64,000 nt of DNA from Hyaloscypha bicolor E (taxonomy: Eukaryota > Ascomycota > Leotiomycetes > Helotiales > Hyaloscyphaceae), in the NCBI RefSeq assembly GCF_002865645.1, contig NW_020194620.1, positions 1,433,353 to 1,497,352 of the forward strand, in the 5' to 3' direction. Positions 37,257-47,878 of the stretch are shown here, one piece after another. The notes under the pieces are model-generated. The model ran no database searches and was not told the origin of the DNA. It saw nothing but the letters and a program-made list of their open reading frames with translations. Position 1 is the first letter of the stretch, and every line of letters starts with the position of its first letter. Both the position numbers and the translations under genes were made by a program.

Positions 37257-38789
37257 ATGCCGCTTGACAAAGCTTATGCTTGGCCCGGAAGGAAAGATGG
37301 GATTGAGGAGGAGTATGAGGATTTTTTGGGGGTGTGAGAGAGGAGCTGAGAGGAGAGGAGAGGTCTTGATGGCTTCGGTTCTGGTTCGTTCTCTTGTGCA
37401 TTTGGGGAGGGTGGGTGCAGTCTTTGTAAAATGAAAGCACTGAGTGTTTACCTATTTCCCATTTTTATGATAGATAATGAATTGATGCAATAAATACTCT
37501 ATTCCCGGTTCTTCTTATTATCCATTACCTTGAATGTGTTTTGGGAGATTGAAGTTCTGAAGTTCTTGGAGTTTGGTAAGGATCGGGTGGTTGGGGTTGA
37601 GACTGGCGAGATCAGCTCGAGACGACAAGTGTTGCACCGCCCTCAAGGCTGTGTGAGAGTACTTAGCCTAAACCACTCATTCCGGATGCGACGCCAAGCT
37701 TAAAGCTCGGAAGTCCGAATTGCGAAGAAAAGGAGAAATTATTTATGACTGGGAAGGAAATAAGGAAAGGGAGTAAGCGAATGAGTGGTGTCGAATGTCT
37801 TAGCAGGGATGTGGGACCAAGACTGAGGGTTTCCCAGAGACATTTCTTTAGTCCAATGCCCAACCGGATCATGGGCATTTGAATATTTCAAAGATACCTG
37901 TCTAAGACCTCCTCGTTTTCCATGACTTTATGTCATCCAGGCCTGGGTCTATGACCAAGATCTGGACAGGGAAAGATTTGCTTTGAAACTGAGTCTGAGA
38001 GTTGAATACTCTAAGAAAGATGGCGACATGACTCCTAGAACTGAGACTTCTGCATTTCAATTTTAATTTAGAACAAACGTTCATTGTGAACATTATTCTT
38101 CTTCTTAACTAGATCAGCTGAATGCCTTGGAATTCTTCCAGACCCTATTCAATATTCTCATTGGTCAAGCCTTATAACTCTTGAAATAGCGAGACTTTCT
38201 GCAATAGATAACCTTTAGGGTCATGTAAATGTCTTTCCAACAGTAAAGCTCATGTGATATAAACATCCCAGAATCAATTGCAATAACGGTGCAAAAAAAA
38301 GTAGAGATAGCGCAGACACCCTCGCTCTGGGTTCACTCCCACTCCCAGCAGTCTCAATGTCCCATGAATTTCGGGAACATCGAAGTGACATGCAACAAAA
38401 CTTCTTGCATCCACATTTAGTAGATAATCGAACAGCACAACCTCAGTGTCCTAAGGCCTTTGAAAGATTGAGACCAAAAATGTTAAAATTCGAGGATGCA
38501 CATGCCTCGAACTTTATCCTCCACTTGGAGTACAGTGTCCATTAGACTAGGCGCAAGGAATTGAGTGCACGGCGCCACTTGATTGGAACATTCTTTGGTG
38601 GTGCCAAGACCAAATCTTTGAGGGTATGACGATGGTGAAATTTAGATAGAGCAGGCTGAGAGTCGAAGAAGTTGGAAAGAACACGAGGCTGCTCTCGCCT
38701 AAACCTGGCTTGGCAGTTCATCGCGAACCTCATTCAAGCTTCCTCAGCCAGCTACCAACATCCATCACATCTCTCTCACAACCGACAAA
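37257..38789. other. Intergenic, MARVEL gene to EMC7
   Basis: It contains the MARVEL gene 3' region and the EMC7 promoter. No coding frame of note is seen on either strand. Confidence 0.5.
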
Positions 38790-39607
38790 ATGCACATCTC
38801 CAACCTCATCACACTGTTTAGTCTGCCTCTGGCCCTCGCGGTCCACCACATCCGCATCTCCGTCCCATCCTCGCAACAACTTCAACACCCCAACACCCTC
38901 CCAGCATCCACACACGCAACGCTCACCACCCTCTCGAAGGCCTACTCCGCTCCCTTACGCTCCGACAACACGTTCGACTTCCGCAATGTCAGCTCAGGCT
39001 CCTACCTCTTGGATGTACACTGCCACACTCACGCCTTTGCACCATTGAGAGTGGATGTTCGGGACGTTACGCCAGATGTTGTAGGAGATGATCAGGAAGT
39101 CCAGGTTTGGGGGACGTTTAGAGGGAACGAATGGAGCAATAAGGGCGAGGTTGTGGAGGCTCAGAGAGGTGATGGGATTTGGACGTTTGATGTTAAGGTG
39201 CAGGGTGGAAAGGATTATTTTATTGAGAGGCAGGGCTGTAAGTTCCGAGTCTTTCAGCCCAGAAGCTGGTTACGTTTGCTAATGACTTGGAATATAGTCT
39301 CCCCATTGGGTCTTCTAAAGAACCCAATGATTCTCATTGCAGGCTTCAGCATGCTGATCGTCTTCGGGATGCCGTACATCATGGATAACAGTTCGTCTAC
39401 CTCCCATCCTTAAACTTACAGACTGACAGGCCAATAGTGGACCCGGAATTGAAGGCCGAATTTGAAGAGCGCCAGAAAGTCCAACCTAGTGCAGCAGCGA
39501 ATCCTTTGCAGAATTTTGATGCGGCGGCCTGGCTGGCGGGGTCAACTTCAAGTTCGTCGAAGAGGACTGAGGTGCCGAGTCATGCGGATAGAGGAATTAC
39601 ACGATGA
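38790..39607 (+). CDS. EMC7: ER membrane protein complex subunit 7
   Basis: EMC7 is a luminal beta-sandwich subunit of the ER membrane complex, which inserts and stabilises multi-pass proteins. Three exons, 38790-39237, 39298-39390 and 39438-39607, total 711 nt (236 residues). A signal peptide (ISNLITLFSLPLALAVH) is followed by the prealbumin-like domain with FDFRNVSSGSYLLDVHCHTH. The family signature SPLGLLKNPMILIAGF forms the single membrane span. The cytosolic tail begins MDPELKAEFEERQKVQ, with its Met codon split by intron 2. The C-terminus is short and Ser-rich. Confidence 0.93.
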
Positions 39608-40453
39608 GAGGCGAAGATAGATGTTAGTAATCTATGAGACCTCAGAAAGAGGATGTATAGTATGAGTTGGTCAAGGGATAGATAGACGAAGTCATGGGCG
39701 CCTCACAAGATTAACGATGGACTCGACGCTACTGTCCCCAACTTCTGTCCCCAAAACGGGACACCCAAGCTTCGTTGTCAGATAAAGAAAATGGAAGACA
39801 ATGGGAACGGATTCATGAAGTGCAAGCCCTCATTCAGCAAGTAGGCCATTGTTCAAGTAGGCCTTGTAATCAAAGCCCAAGCTTCCAAAATCCTACTTCG
39901 CCGTACCATTCTCCACCCCTTTGCAGCCCAAATATATTTGGCGACTTAGTCATGGCAGCCTCTTCCTCCTGCATGTCAGCTTAAACGTTAGCAAGGAAAA
40001 TAATCCCATGCGGCTTAGAAATAAGCCCCTAGCTAGCTAAGCAAACTAAGCACGGCGACACGTAACGAAACTGCCTACACCACTCCATAGTTCACGACGG
40101 CGGCTTTACTTAGTATTTAGACATCGAATCAAGGCTAGACTAGGTGAGAGCTAGAAATTCAGATGTGCAATAAAGATTTATAAGTTCGTGGACTGACTCG
40201 AATCTGCACACGCATGGAAGCTTTGACGAACTTAGGTTTAAGGGAATAGTGAAAAGAACCAGTTTGGGAAATTGGAATTTGCTAAAAGCAACGCCAACTT
40301 CAATTGCGAGAGAAGCGTATTCTAAGTAGGTGAGAGCATATTCGTAATGCTCCGTAGCTTCTCAACTTGCCGAAAATACGACCGATATGAAAGCCTTGCA
40401 TGCAGAAAATCAAAGGAAACTCGTAGGTATCATTCTCGACTCCCACGGCCCAC
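39608..40453. other. Convergent 3' region, EMC7 and WW gene
   Basis: No coding frame, RNA gene or repeat of note is recognised. Confidence 0.5.
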
Positions 40454-41520
40454 TTAAAAGTCTCCTCCACCACCATCATCTCCTCCGCCGTAATCCCCGC
40501 CATTGTCCTGTCCTTGTTCTATAGACTCATTAGCATCTGTTGGGGTTAAAAATAGCGAGGATAGACTTACGATAACCTTGGTCATACTCGTTCTGATCAT
40601 GGTCCTGAATGGCATCCTCAAGCAACATTCCACCGACCAAACCGCCGCCGAGACCCAGCGCCGCACCTCCCAGCATGCCCATTCCACCGCCACCAGACTT
40701 CTGAGGACGTTGTTGCTGGTAGTACTGTTGCTGAGGAGGATAGCCACCATATTGAGGCTGACCATACCCAGGCTGGCCGTATGCGGGTTGGCCGTATGCA
40801 GGTTGGCCATATCCTTGAGGTGGGTAAGCCTGCTGCTGAGGGTAACCCCCTCCATATTGTTGTTGCTGCGGAGGGTATTGGTTACCACCATATCCACCAC
40901 TGTTCGAACTGCTTGTCTTTCCCAACAACTTGCTAAAGAGACCTCTCTTTTGCTCTCTCGGAGGAAGCTCTTGCTGCTGATAGCCGGGCGACTGCGATGG
41001 CAATGGGGTGTTCTGGTAATCTTGCATGGCGTTCCGACTTCCCGAAGCGCTGCGAGCACGCTCATCTTCTTCGGCCTGGAGACGTGCTGCCAGCGCGGCG
41101 TCGGATTCGACATTAGGGTTGTTGTGGGTTTCGTATGGGTTGGATTTCGTGTCGGTGGGGTGCGACGAGCTTCCGCCGGAATATCCTGGTGGAGGACCTG
41201 GGGGACCGTCTTCGCCGCCTTCGGGAGGATAGACAGGCTCGGTCGGGCGATCCCACGTTGATTTCTTGGTGTAGATATTCTGTTGTTCCCTTCACTTTAG
41301 CAATGGGTCTCATACAAATGTGTTTTCAGACAGCCTAAGCTGGGAGGTATGTGTGGGACTTACAACATAGAACCTGCAGATGCTGTCAGAGATGCGATGC
41401 GGAATAGTGGAATAGGTGGCCGAGGACTAACCATTCATTGTACTGCTCATTCCATTGAGCTTTCCATCCAGCTGGAACCTTTGGTGGCGGGGGACCGCTT
41501 GGGGCCACAAAATCTGCCAT
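40454..41520 (-). CDS. WWM1: WW-domain protein, Wwm1-like
   Basis: Yeast Wwm1 is a WW-domain protein that binds the metacaspase Mca1; filamentous-fungal homologues share the layout seen here. Four exons, 41520-41432, 41373-41364, 41279-40571 and 40518-40454, total 873 nt (290 residues). The WW domain is at about 12-43 (VPAGWKAQWNEQYNEWFYVN then TKKSTWDRP). Exon 2 is only 10 nt and supplies the end of the Trp codon plus Phe-Tyr-Val of the domain. After it come a Pro/Gly-rich linker, a run of Gly-Tyr-Gly-Gln-Pro repeats (XYPPX-like) and a Gly-rich hydrophobic stretch (GGAALGLGGGLVGGML) typical of membrane-associating YPPQ proteins. An acidic Gly/Asp tail follows. The repeat-rich part may be prone to aggregation. 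Confidence 0.88.
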
Positions 41521-42389
41521 GTTGATTGCGTGGTAAGAGAGATTGAACTTGAGGCGGTCGCGATGGTGGAGGGTTTATGTATCGTGCGACTGCGCGGATA
41601 AAAGAGCTCCGGAGGTACTCCGTAGAACCAAATTGCCCCGCGATGTGCGTCACCGCGTTTCAGCTAAGCCACACTGTGCTGTGCAAGCCGCTGCGATTCG
41701 GAAGCTGTCACTTCCCGTACCTTAATTGCTTCTGGAATGCTCTGTTCAGCTGAGCTGGCTGTTCTGAAAGTCGAGTTAACGGGCAAGTCATGGGCAAGTC
41801 GTAGGCGAAAAAGTCTCAGCTTTTGTGTTCCGAGGTGTGAGTGATTTTTGCTTTCAGAAAGGTGATGAATAACTTTGAGTTCACAACGCCAAGACTCGAT
41901 TTGGCAGTACATAGCAGTTTATTTTCTTGCCTCACCATCTCACCCTCAACTAGCACAAAGCTGGTCTCGTGGTAGATATAAAAGCGACACTGATTTTCAT
42001 TGTGCTTAGTAGAAATTGAACAACGATCTAGACTTTGAGAAGATAACACTGGAATATTCTAGAGCTTCCAACATTCTCGATGATTACGAAATGTACGAGA
42101 CCCCGAGGAAATATTGGGAGAGGGGCAGTTGAAATGCCCATACTACCAATGGAGATAGGGCTTGGGACATTTAGTTCCGCTTCTCATGTCCACTACGAGA
42201 TAAGTTCACTTGGTAGTATAGGTTGATTGAAGATTACATTCATCCTGCAGAAGTAGTCCGAACATGTACCGCAATTAATCGAGGTCTCTCTCCATTGCTG
42301 CAAACGCCTTCCCATGCTCATGGTGTATCTCGTCGTAACTCCTTTAACGTACAATCCCGATATGTACAAGCGGCAACCAGCCACGCATT
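41521..42389. other. Intergenic, upstream of the WW gene
   Basis: It holds the WW gene promoter and the 3' region of the Rab gene, both on the reverse strand. No further gene is recognised. Confidence 0.5.
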
Positions 42390-43157
42390 TCAACAGCAGC
42401 CATAGCCAGTCGTCTTCGCTGAGCCGTTGAGTTTAACATTCCCCCTGTTTCCGCCTCCTGCAGGTGGTCCCTTTACTCCTGATCTCCTATCATTCAAGTC
42501 GTACTTTCCGGCCTCGATGTTCTGATAAATCCTCTCTGCAACTCTTCCGAAGGCCATCTCAACACCGTCGCCGTTCTTGGCACTCGTTTCCACATACTCC
42601 AAGACCCCATTGCTCTTAGCCCACTCTTCAGCCTCTTCAATCGTAACTTCTCGCTGTTTCTCATCTCCAGCAGCCAAATCCGACTTGTTCCCAACCAAAA
42701 CCACCACAATATCTGGCTCGGCAATCTGTCGAAGGTCGTTCAACCAGTCCATCACATGCAGGAATGTCGAACGTCTTGATATGTCAAACACAAGCAAGGC
42801 TCCCGAAGCTCCGCGAAAATAACTCCTCGTTACACTCTTATACGTTTCCTGCCCTGCCGTATCCCATAAACTCAACTTCATATGTTTCTGGACCACGGTC
42901 TGTTCAGCGCGTGGCGGTTCTGGAAGCCCGTCGGAGACATCTGCTAATGACGGATCTCGGGAGATGCTTGGTTTCGGTTTTGGGGGTTGTGTATTGGGAG
43001 GCCCGACTGGGACGATCCGAGAGCCAAACTCGACCCCTATTGTTACATCATGATGTGGTGAGAAGCGACCCTCGCAGAGACGGATAGTGAGTGAGGATTT
43101 CCCTGTCCCGCTATCTCCTATGCAGACGAGTTTTGCGATGAAGTCCCATGAGGCCAT
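42390..43157 (-). CDS. ypt4: Rab4-like small GTPase
   Basis: A Ras-superfamily GTPase of the Rab4 group, which directs early endosome recycling. The start is the ATG at 43157, giving one exon of 255 residues; an upstream GTG codon is not used. Nucleotide motifs are GDSGTGKSS (about 14-22), the switch I region TIGVEFGSRIV (39-49), WDTAGQE, NKSD and ETSAK. The C-terminus ends in GYGCC, a dual prenylation site. Compared with animal Rab4 there are about 37 extra residues (about 53-90) between switch I and the WDTAGQE switch II, rich in Pro, Ser and acidic residues. S. pombe Ypt4 is the named fungal relative; I am surer of Rab4 type than of exact orthology. Confidence 0.88.
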   Translation of the reverse strand: MASWDFIAKLVCIGDSGTGKSSLTIRLCEGRFSPHHDVTIGVEFGSRIVPVGPPNTQPPKPKPSISRDPSLADVSDGLPEPPRAEQTVVQKHMKLSLWDTAGQETYKSVTRSYFRGASGALLVFDISRRSTFLHVMDWLNDLRQIAEPDIVVVLVGNKSDLAAGDEKQREVTIEEAEEWAKSNGVLEYVETSAKNGDGVEMAFGRVAERIYQNIEAGKYDLNDRRSGVKGPPAGGGNRGNVKLNGSAKTTGYGCC

Positions 43158-44022
43158 CACCGGTGGTATCGAGGGGTTGCTGAGAGTGGCACGCGATCAA
43201 GGCAGCGAGTAAGTCGTAGCTGGATGGCTTTGTCAGGACTTGGAGGAGGCGAAATCGTCACCAAAACGTCTGCCTGGGATTGGGAAAATCGTGCTTGCCT
43301 CCAGATCTGTCAGGGGGAGCAGTTCGGAATATACCCCCAGTTGTCGAGAGTTGAACAGCGCATCAAAAGCAGCTGTTGAGTTGCACCAGTTGAAGCTTCT
43401 GAAGTTCTGCGAGCTTGATTTGACTTGCGAGTTAGCCTTGTGACGGGGCTAGCGTCGTGCGCATGTCTGTGGCTTGGACAGGACTGGTGTGGCTGCCCCG
43501 GACCTGGACCTTTTACAGCAGAAACAATGAACGGTGCAAAGTGAATTTGCCTTGATCTGCATTTGGCCACCTGCTGGGAAAATTTATGGTCAGTATCATT
43601 TTTATTGTGAATTGGTAAAATCGCCGGGGGATACTTGGTATTTCGGACATTTAAAACGTCGTCCCGTTCTGTGTTGTCGACTGCCGGCCTCGAGCCTAGC
43701 GAGCTGCGTCCGGGATCATCCACCGCCGCTTGCCTGTGCTGCTTTGTTCATCGGTATGACTGCAAGTGACGGACTGACAGTCCCGTACTTCCTCCAAACA
43801 TCCAGATAGCAGTCATTCAGGATAACAGCATACTCTGCCTCGCCGAGCATCGTCTATGCCATTAGACATCCATTCATATCTTGAGTAATTCTAGAGCAAA
43901 ATTCGGGAAAGAAGACGGAGCACAGTAGCTCTCCGTTCAGCCTTCTAGGCGTCGGCCGTTATCGTCACAAACGCGGCCCGCCTCTGCCTTCTTCTCACTT
44001 TCACAACACTTGAGGCCTGAAG
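43158..44022. promoter_or_regulatory. Divergent promoter, Rab gene and CTL gene
   Basis: 865 bp between two divergent ATGs. No specific binding site can be assigned, and short open frames lack protein character. Confidence 0.45.
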
Positions 44023-46360
44023 ATGTTCTCCGAATGTGGGTATACCTCGAGCAGAGCTTCTCGAGCATCAGATACTTGAGCTAATACTCGTCTTTATAGA
44101 TGCTTCACGCTTTCTCGCCCAGTCTCAGTCCCGGTTCTCGAACTTCGTCCAACCTGATAACGCCGACGCTCCTCCTCGAAACCCCAACGAGAGATACCGG
44201 CGATCGAACCAACCTTTACGGAATCAGTCTCGTGGTTATGCTACACGGCATGGTAACCCATACCAGTCGGCCTCGAATTTCAACCTTGCCTCTCGGTACT
44301 CCGCAGCTCCGGACGCGCCTTTATTTCACAGTGCCCTGGATGACTTCCGGGAGGAGGACGACGAGGAAGAACGGGAGAGGGAAACAGCAGATTACTTTGC
44401 TTTACAAAAGTCACGAAGAACATTCGCTCCCATAAGACTTGAGGAGAGCTCTGAAACGGATCCGGAGGGCAGTAACGCTTCAATAGATCACAGTAAAGAC
44501 GACGACGGGAGAGCTCTGGAAGATCGGGGGAGAGGACGAGGAATCAAGAGCAGTTGGAACGGAGGTGGCCGAAGTACAAGGGGAAGAGGCCGAGGAACCG
44601 AAACAATAGGAGAGGAGGATCTCAAGGGCGAGGACTACCGTGGAACGAGCGAGGCGAGTAGCAAGGGAAAGGAACGGATGGTCGATGTTGGGCTGGAATC
44701 GACGACCGAAGATGATGGACCTCCCGATGATTTGGCTTTTGAAATGCCTATGGATGACAGCCCCCCCGCATTTCAAACGTTCAGGTCGGGGCCGAAGCCA
44801 GGAGCAATCAGGTTACCAACGGACTCCAAACATGGACGAGGTGAAAACACCGAGGATGACCCTGGTGCAGGAGCCAGAATACCACCGCCTCCGAGTTCGG
44901 TGGACACCGTTCCAGCCACGATTGCGAATGCGTTAGGAGAGGCGCCAAAACACGACGTATTTTGGGGTTCCTTGTACCTAATATGTTTAGGAGGATTATT
45001 CGCAACTTTTGTCCTAATCTTCCTACATACCTCGACATCAGATAGGAACCTTGGCGATACGATATATACCACGCTGCACGCCTCCTTCCACCTGTTCGCT
45101 GTTGACACAGTCGTCTCGATCATTGTGTCACTTGTTTGGCTTGCACTGTTAAGATCTTTTGTCCGTCCCCTGGTACATCTGATCTTACTTGCTGTGCCGA
45201 TCATCCTCTTCTCCTTTTCGTTGTACCCCTTCATATCGAGTTACAAGAGTGCAGGAGCGCCGACTCTACAGGACAAAGTCATGAGATGGCTTTCATTTAT
45301 TCCAGGACTCTTTGCTCTTATCTGGCTTTACACAATCTACAGAGGACGTCATTCCTTGAACAAAGCTATTGGCATTTTGGAATTCGCCTCGAGGATTTTA
45401 GCCGCAAATCCAGCTCTTCTTGGAATGGGTCTTGCTACCTTGGCAGCTGTTGTGGTCTGGACCTGGATGTGGCTAGGCATGTTCACCCGAGTTTTCCTCG
45501 GTGGACATTTTACCCAGTCCTTCACGAAGTTCATCATTGATGCAACAAGTTGGTGGTTAGCAGTTTACTTTGTGTTGATGTACATCTGGACACTTTCCGT
45601 CATCGGTGGCATCCAAAGATCAACTACAGCAGCCACAGTATCTCAGTGGTATTTCCACCGAAATGTTGTGCCCTCTCCAACCTCCAGAGAGATTGTTGCA
45701 GCAGCATTTAGCCATGCAATCACCACCCTCTTCGGCACGATCTGCCTATCCACTCTGATAGCACTCCTCATTCGGCTTCCACTGCTCCTCCTCCCTCGCC
45801 GACTGATGGGCGTTGTTACCATTTTTGCGTATTCGTTCGTTCCAACGCCAATCGCTGCACTCACCAACCCGTTAACTCTCACTTACGCAGCTGTTCATTC
45901 TCAACCACTTCATGTCTCTGCTCGTGGTCTTAGTCAAATGACTTTCCTTGCACCCCAAGCACCAACTACGACCCTCACACCACGCTCTTTCAATGCTCGT
46001 AACAACCAGACTACACCTCTCCTCCCTTACCGATTAGCAAAGTTGCTGCTCCACGCCACGAGATTCATCATGGCTATGGCGCTTGGCTTTGGCGGATGGG
46101 TTGCCACGGCTAGACAATTGCGTATCACAGTTCCAGGACAAGCAGACACGATCAGAGGAAGCGCGTATGCGTATGTAGTAGGACTGGTAGCAAGCTTCAT
46201 TGGATGGGGAGTCTTGGGTGCAATGGAGGGAGTGCTGAGCGGAATTGTAGATGCGTGTGTGGTATGTTGGGGAAGTGAGAGGGGCATGGCTGGTGGCGGG
46301 GCGTATTGTCTCGAGGCCGGGTACCTATTTGGAGAGGGACGAGAAAGGGATTTACCGTGA
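44023..46360 (+). CDS. Choline transporter-like protein (CTL/PNS1 family)
   Basis: Members of the CTL/SLC44/Pns1 family are multi-span membrane proteins; choline transport is proven in animals but not for most fungal forms. A 13-nt first exon (44023-44035, ATGTTCTCCGAAT) joins 44100-46360 with a GTGGGT donor and a TTTATAG acceptor, giving 2274 nt (757 residues) and the N-terminus MFSEYASRFLAQSQ. The first 280 residues are polar and acidic, with Arg/Gly stretches. About ten spans follow, from FWGSLYLICLGGLFATFVLI to YVVGLVASFIGWGVLGAM. The conserved WTLSVIGGIQRSTTAATVSQWY and a C-terminal CLEAGYLFGEG support the family. The larger frame beginning at 44036 starts inside the intron. Confidence 0.88.
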
Positions 46361-47878
46361 ACTTGGGATCGGCGTTTGGAGATTTGATGACAAGGCGGCG
46401 TGAAGGGATGGGAGGCGGCATTAGCGATACATTGCATTATATGAACCACAAGAACTGTATAATTATATCCTTGCTATCTCTTGCCTTTGTGACAGCGATG
46501 AACCGCAATGTATGGGGAAATAATCAAGACCCGCACTGTTTGGCGGCTAGGAACTAGGCACGAGAATAATCTTGTTGCATATTTTTATACGCGCTTCTTT
46601 AGTTTTCAGGGGCAACCTTTGACGTGGTCTCGTTATAAACAGAAAAAGAGACAGTCATTACCAGTATCTCGCTTCACATTAAGGCATTCAAAAGCTGTAT
46701 TATTTCTCCCAATATTCCCTCGTATTAGGTAGGGTAGGTTTGGAGGCCGCGATCACCCCCTTTTTAAGCGAAAATAAAACGCCGCCCTCCAACCCACCGA
46801 ATTTCGAATTCTCCTCCAGCCCAAAATCAAAACCAAATAGCAGATTAAATCAACGAAAAAAATAATCCGAGGGGACACAGAAACTAGCTTTTGCCCGTTG
46901 TCTGTGGCGGAGCATACCTCGTTTGGACTGCGTCTTCTCGTAAGTGACCACTATCCCAGGCTTTCGGACTTCCTAGTGATCCAACTTACAACGCGGCTAG
47001 AGGCCTCTAATTGTTGCAGTATATATCCTTATTGAATATATGACTCTGCGTCTTGAAATAGTGGGGCGTGTACAGGGCCCAGTACAGAAGCCAGAGGATT
47101 TCCACGTTGTATTTAATACCGATCCGCGTTTGTCACATATCGTTATTCAGGAGCAGTGGTCGCGGTCGTCATCTTTTCAACCCTCTGTAGTTTGCTCTCC
47201 TTCTGCTGCGCCCATAGATGGCCGCGCTTTTTGGATCTCGACTGCTTTCGATCTCGTGAATTGCTGTATCATCTATCTTCAGGCAGACGATCTAGATAGC
47301 GCCTACTCCATTCTCCATAATAGTAGTAATGGCCTCGACTTGCCTAGACTTGGGATCGGGAAAGTAGTAGCGATATTTGCCTATTGAACCGACAATTTGC
47401 TGCTCTCTATTCTAGCTTGGAGTGCACAGAACCCAATAGCACCGAGACCGCAACTGCGAATGCTTTTCGAACATTTGCGCGCATTTCCCCTCTCTCTTAT
47501 GAGACAACAAGAGGGTTGGTTGATGAAGAAGTCTTTCGGTCCCTGGTCATATTTGGACAAATGTTCGAAGCTCTAACCCCTTCGAATGTCCTAGAAGTTT
47601 AGAACATTTCAGTCACCGCCCCCCAACCCGAGTTCGGAGAAGATCGAACGTCCAGTATGATTTTGGGACATTGGAAATGAGTGCAACCTTTTCTGTGCAC
47701 AACGAGACAATGTAAGAGTAATTTGGCTTAATTGTTTTGGTAGTGTTAGTCTCGGAGCCGTTCCTTTTGACATTGCTGTTCCACCATCTAGCTAAGTCCA
47801 CAACCGATGCGCAGTAACTTGCGTTCATGACTAGATCCGCAGATTCCCAGAATGAGGTTCGCTCACAGTCATAGATGG
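46361..47878. other. Convergent 3' region, two unassigned frames
   Basis: 1.5 kb between the CTL and APE2 stops. An ATG at 47040 opens 115 codons forward, and a second frame starts at 47384. Neither resembles a known protein, and no splice arrangement clearly joins them. They could be a small orphan gene or chance. Confidence 0.4.

Noticed and set aside
40503..41261. 252-codon forward frame
   Set aside because: It is exactly antisense to the repeat-rich exon of the WW-domain gene; the frame is open because of the Gln/Pro/Gly repeats.
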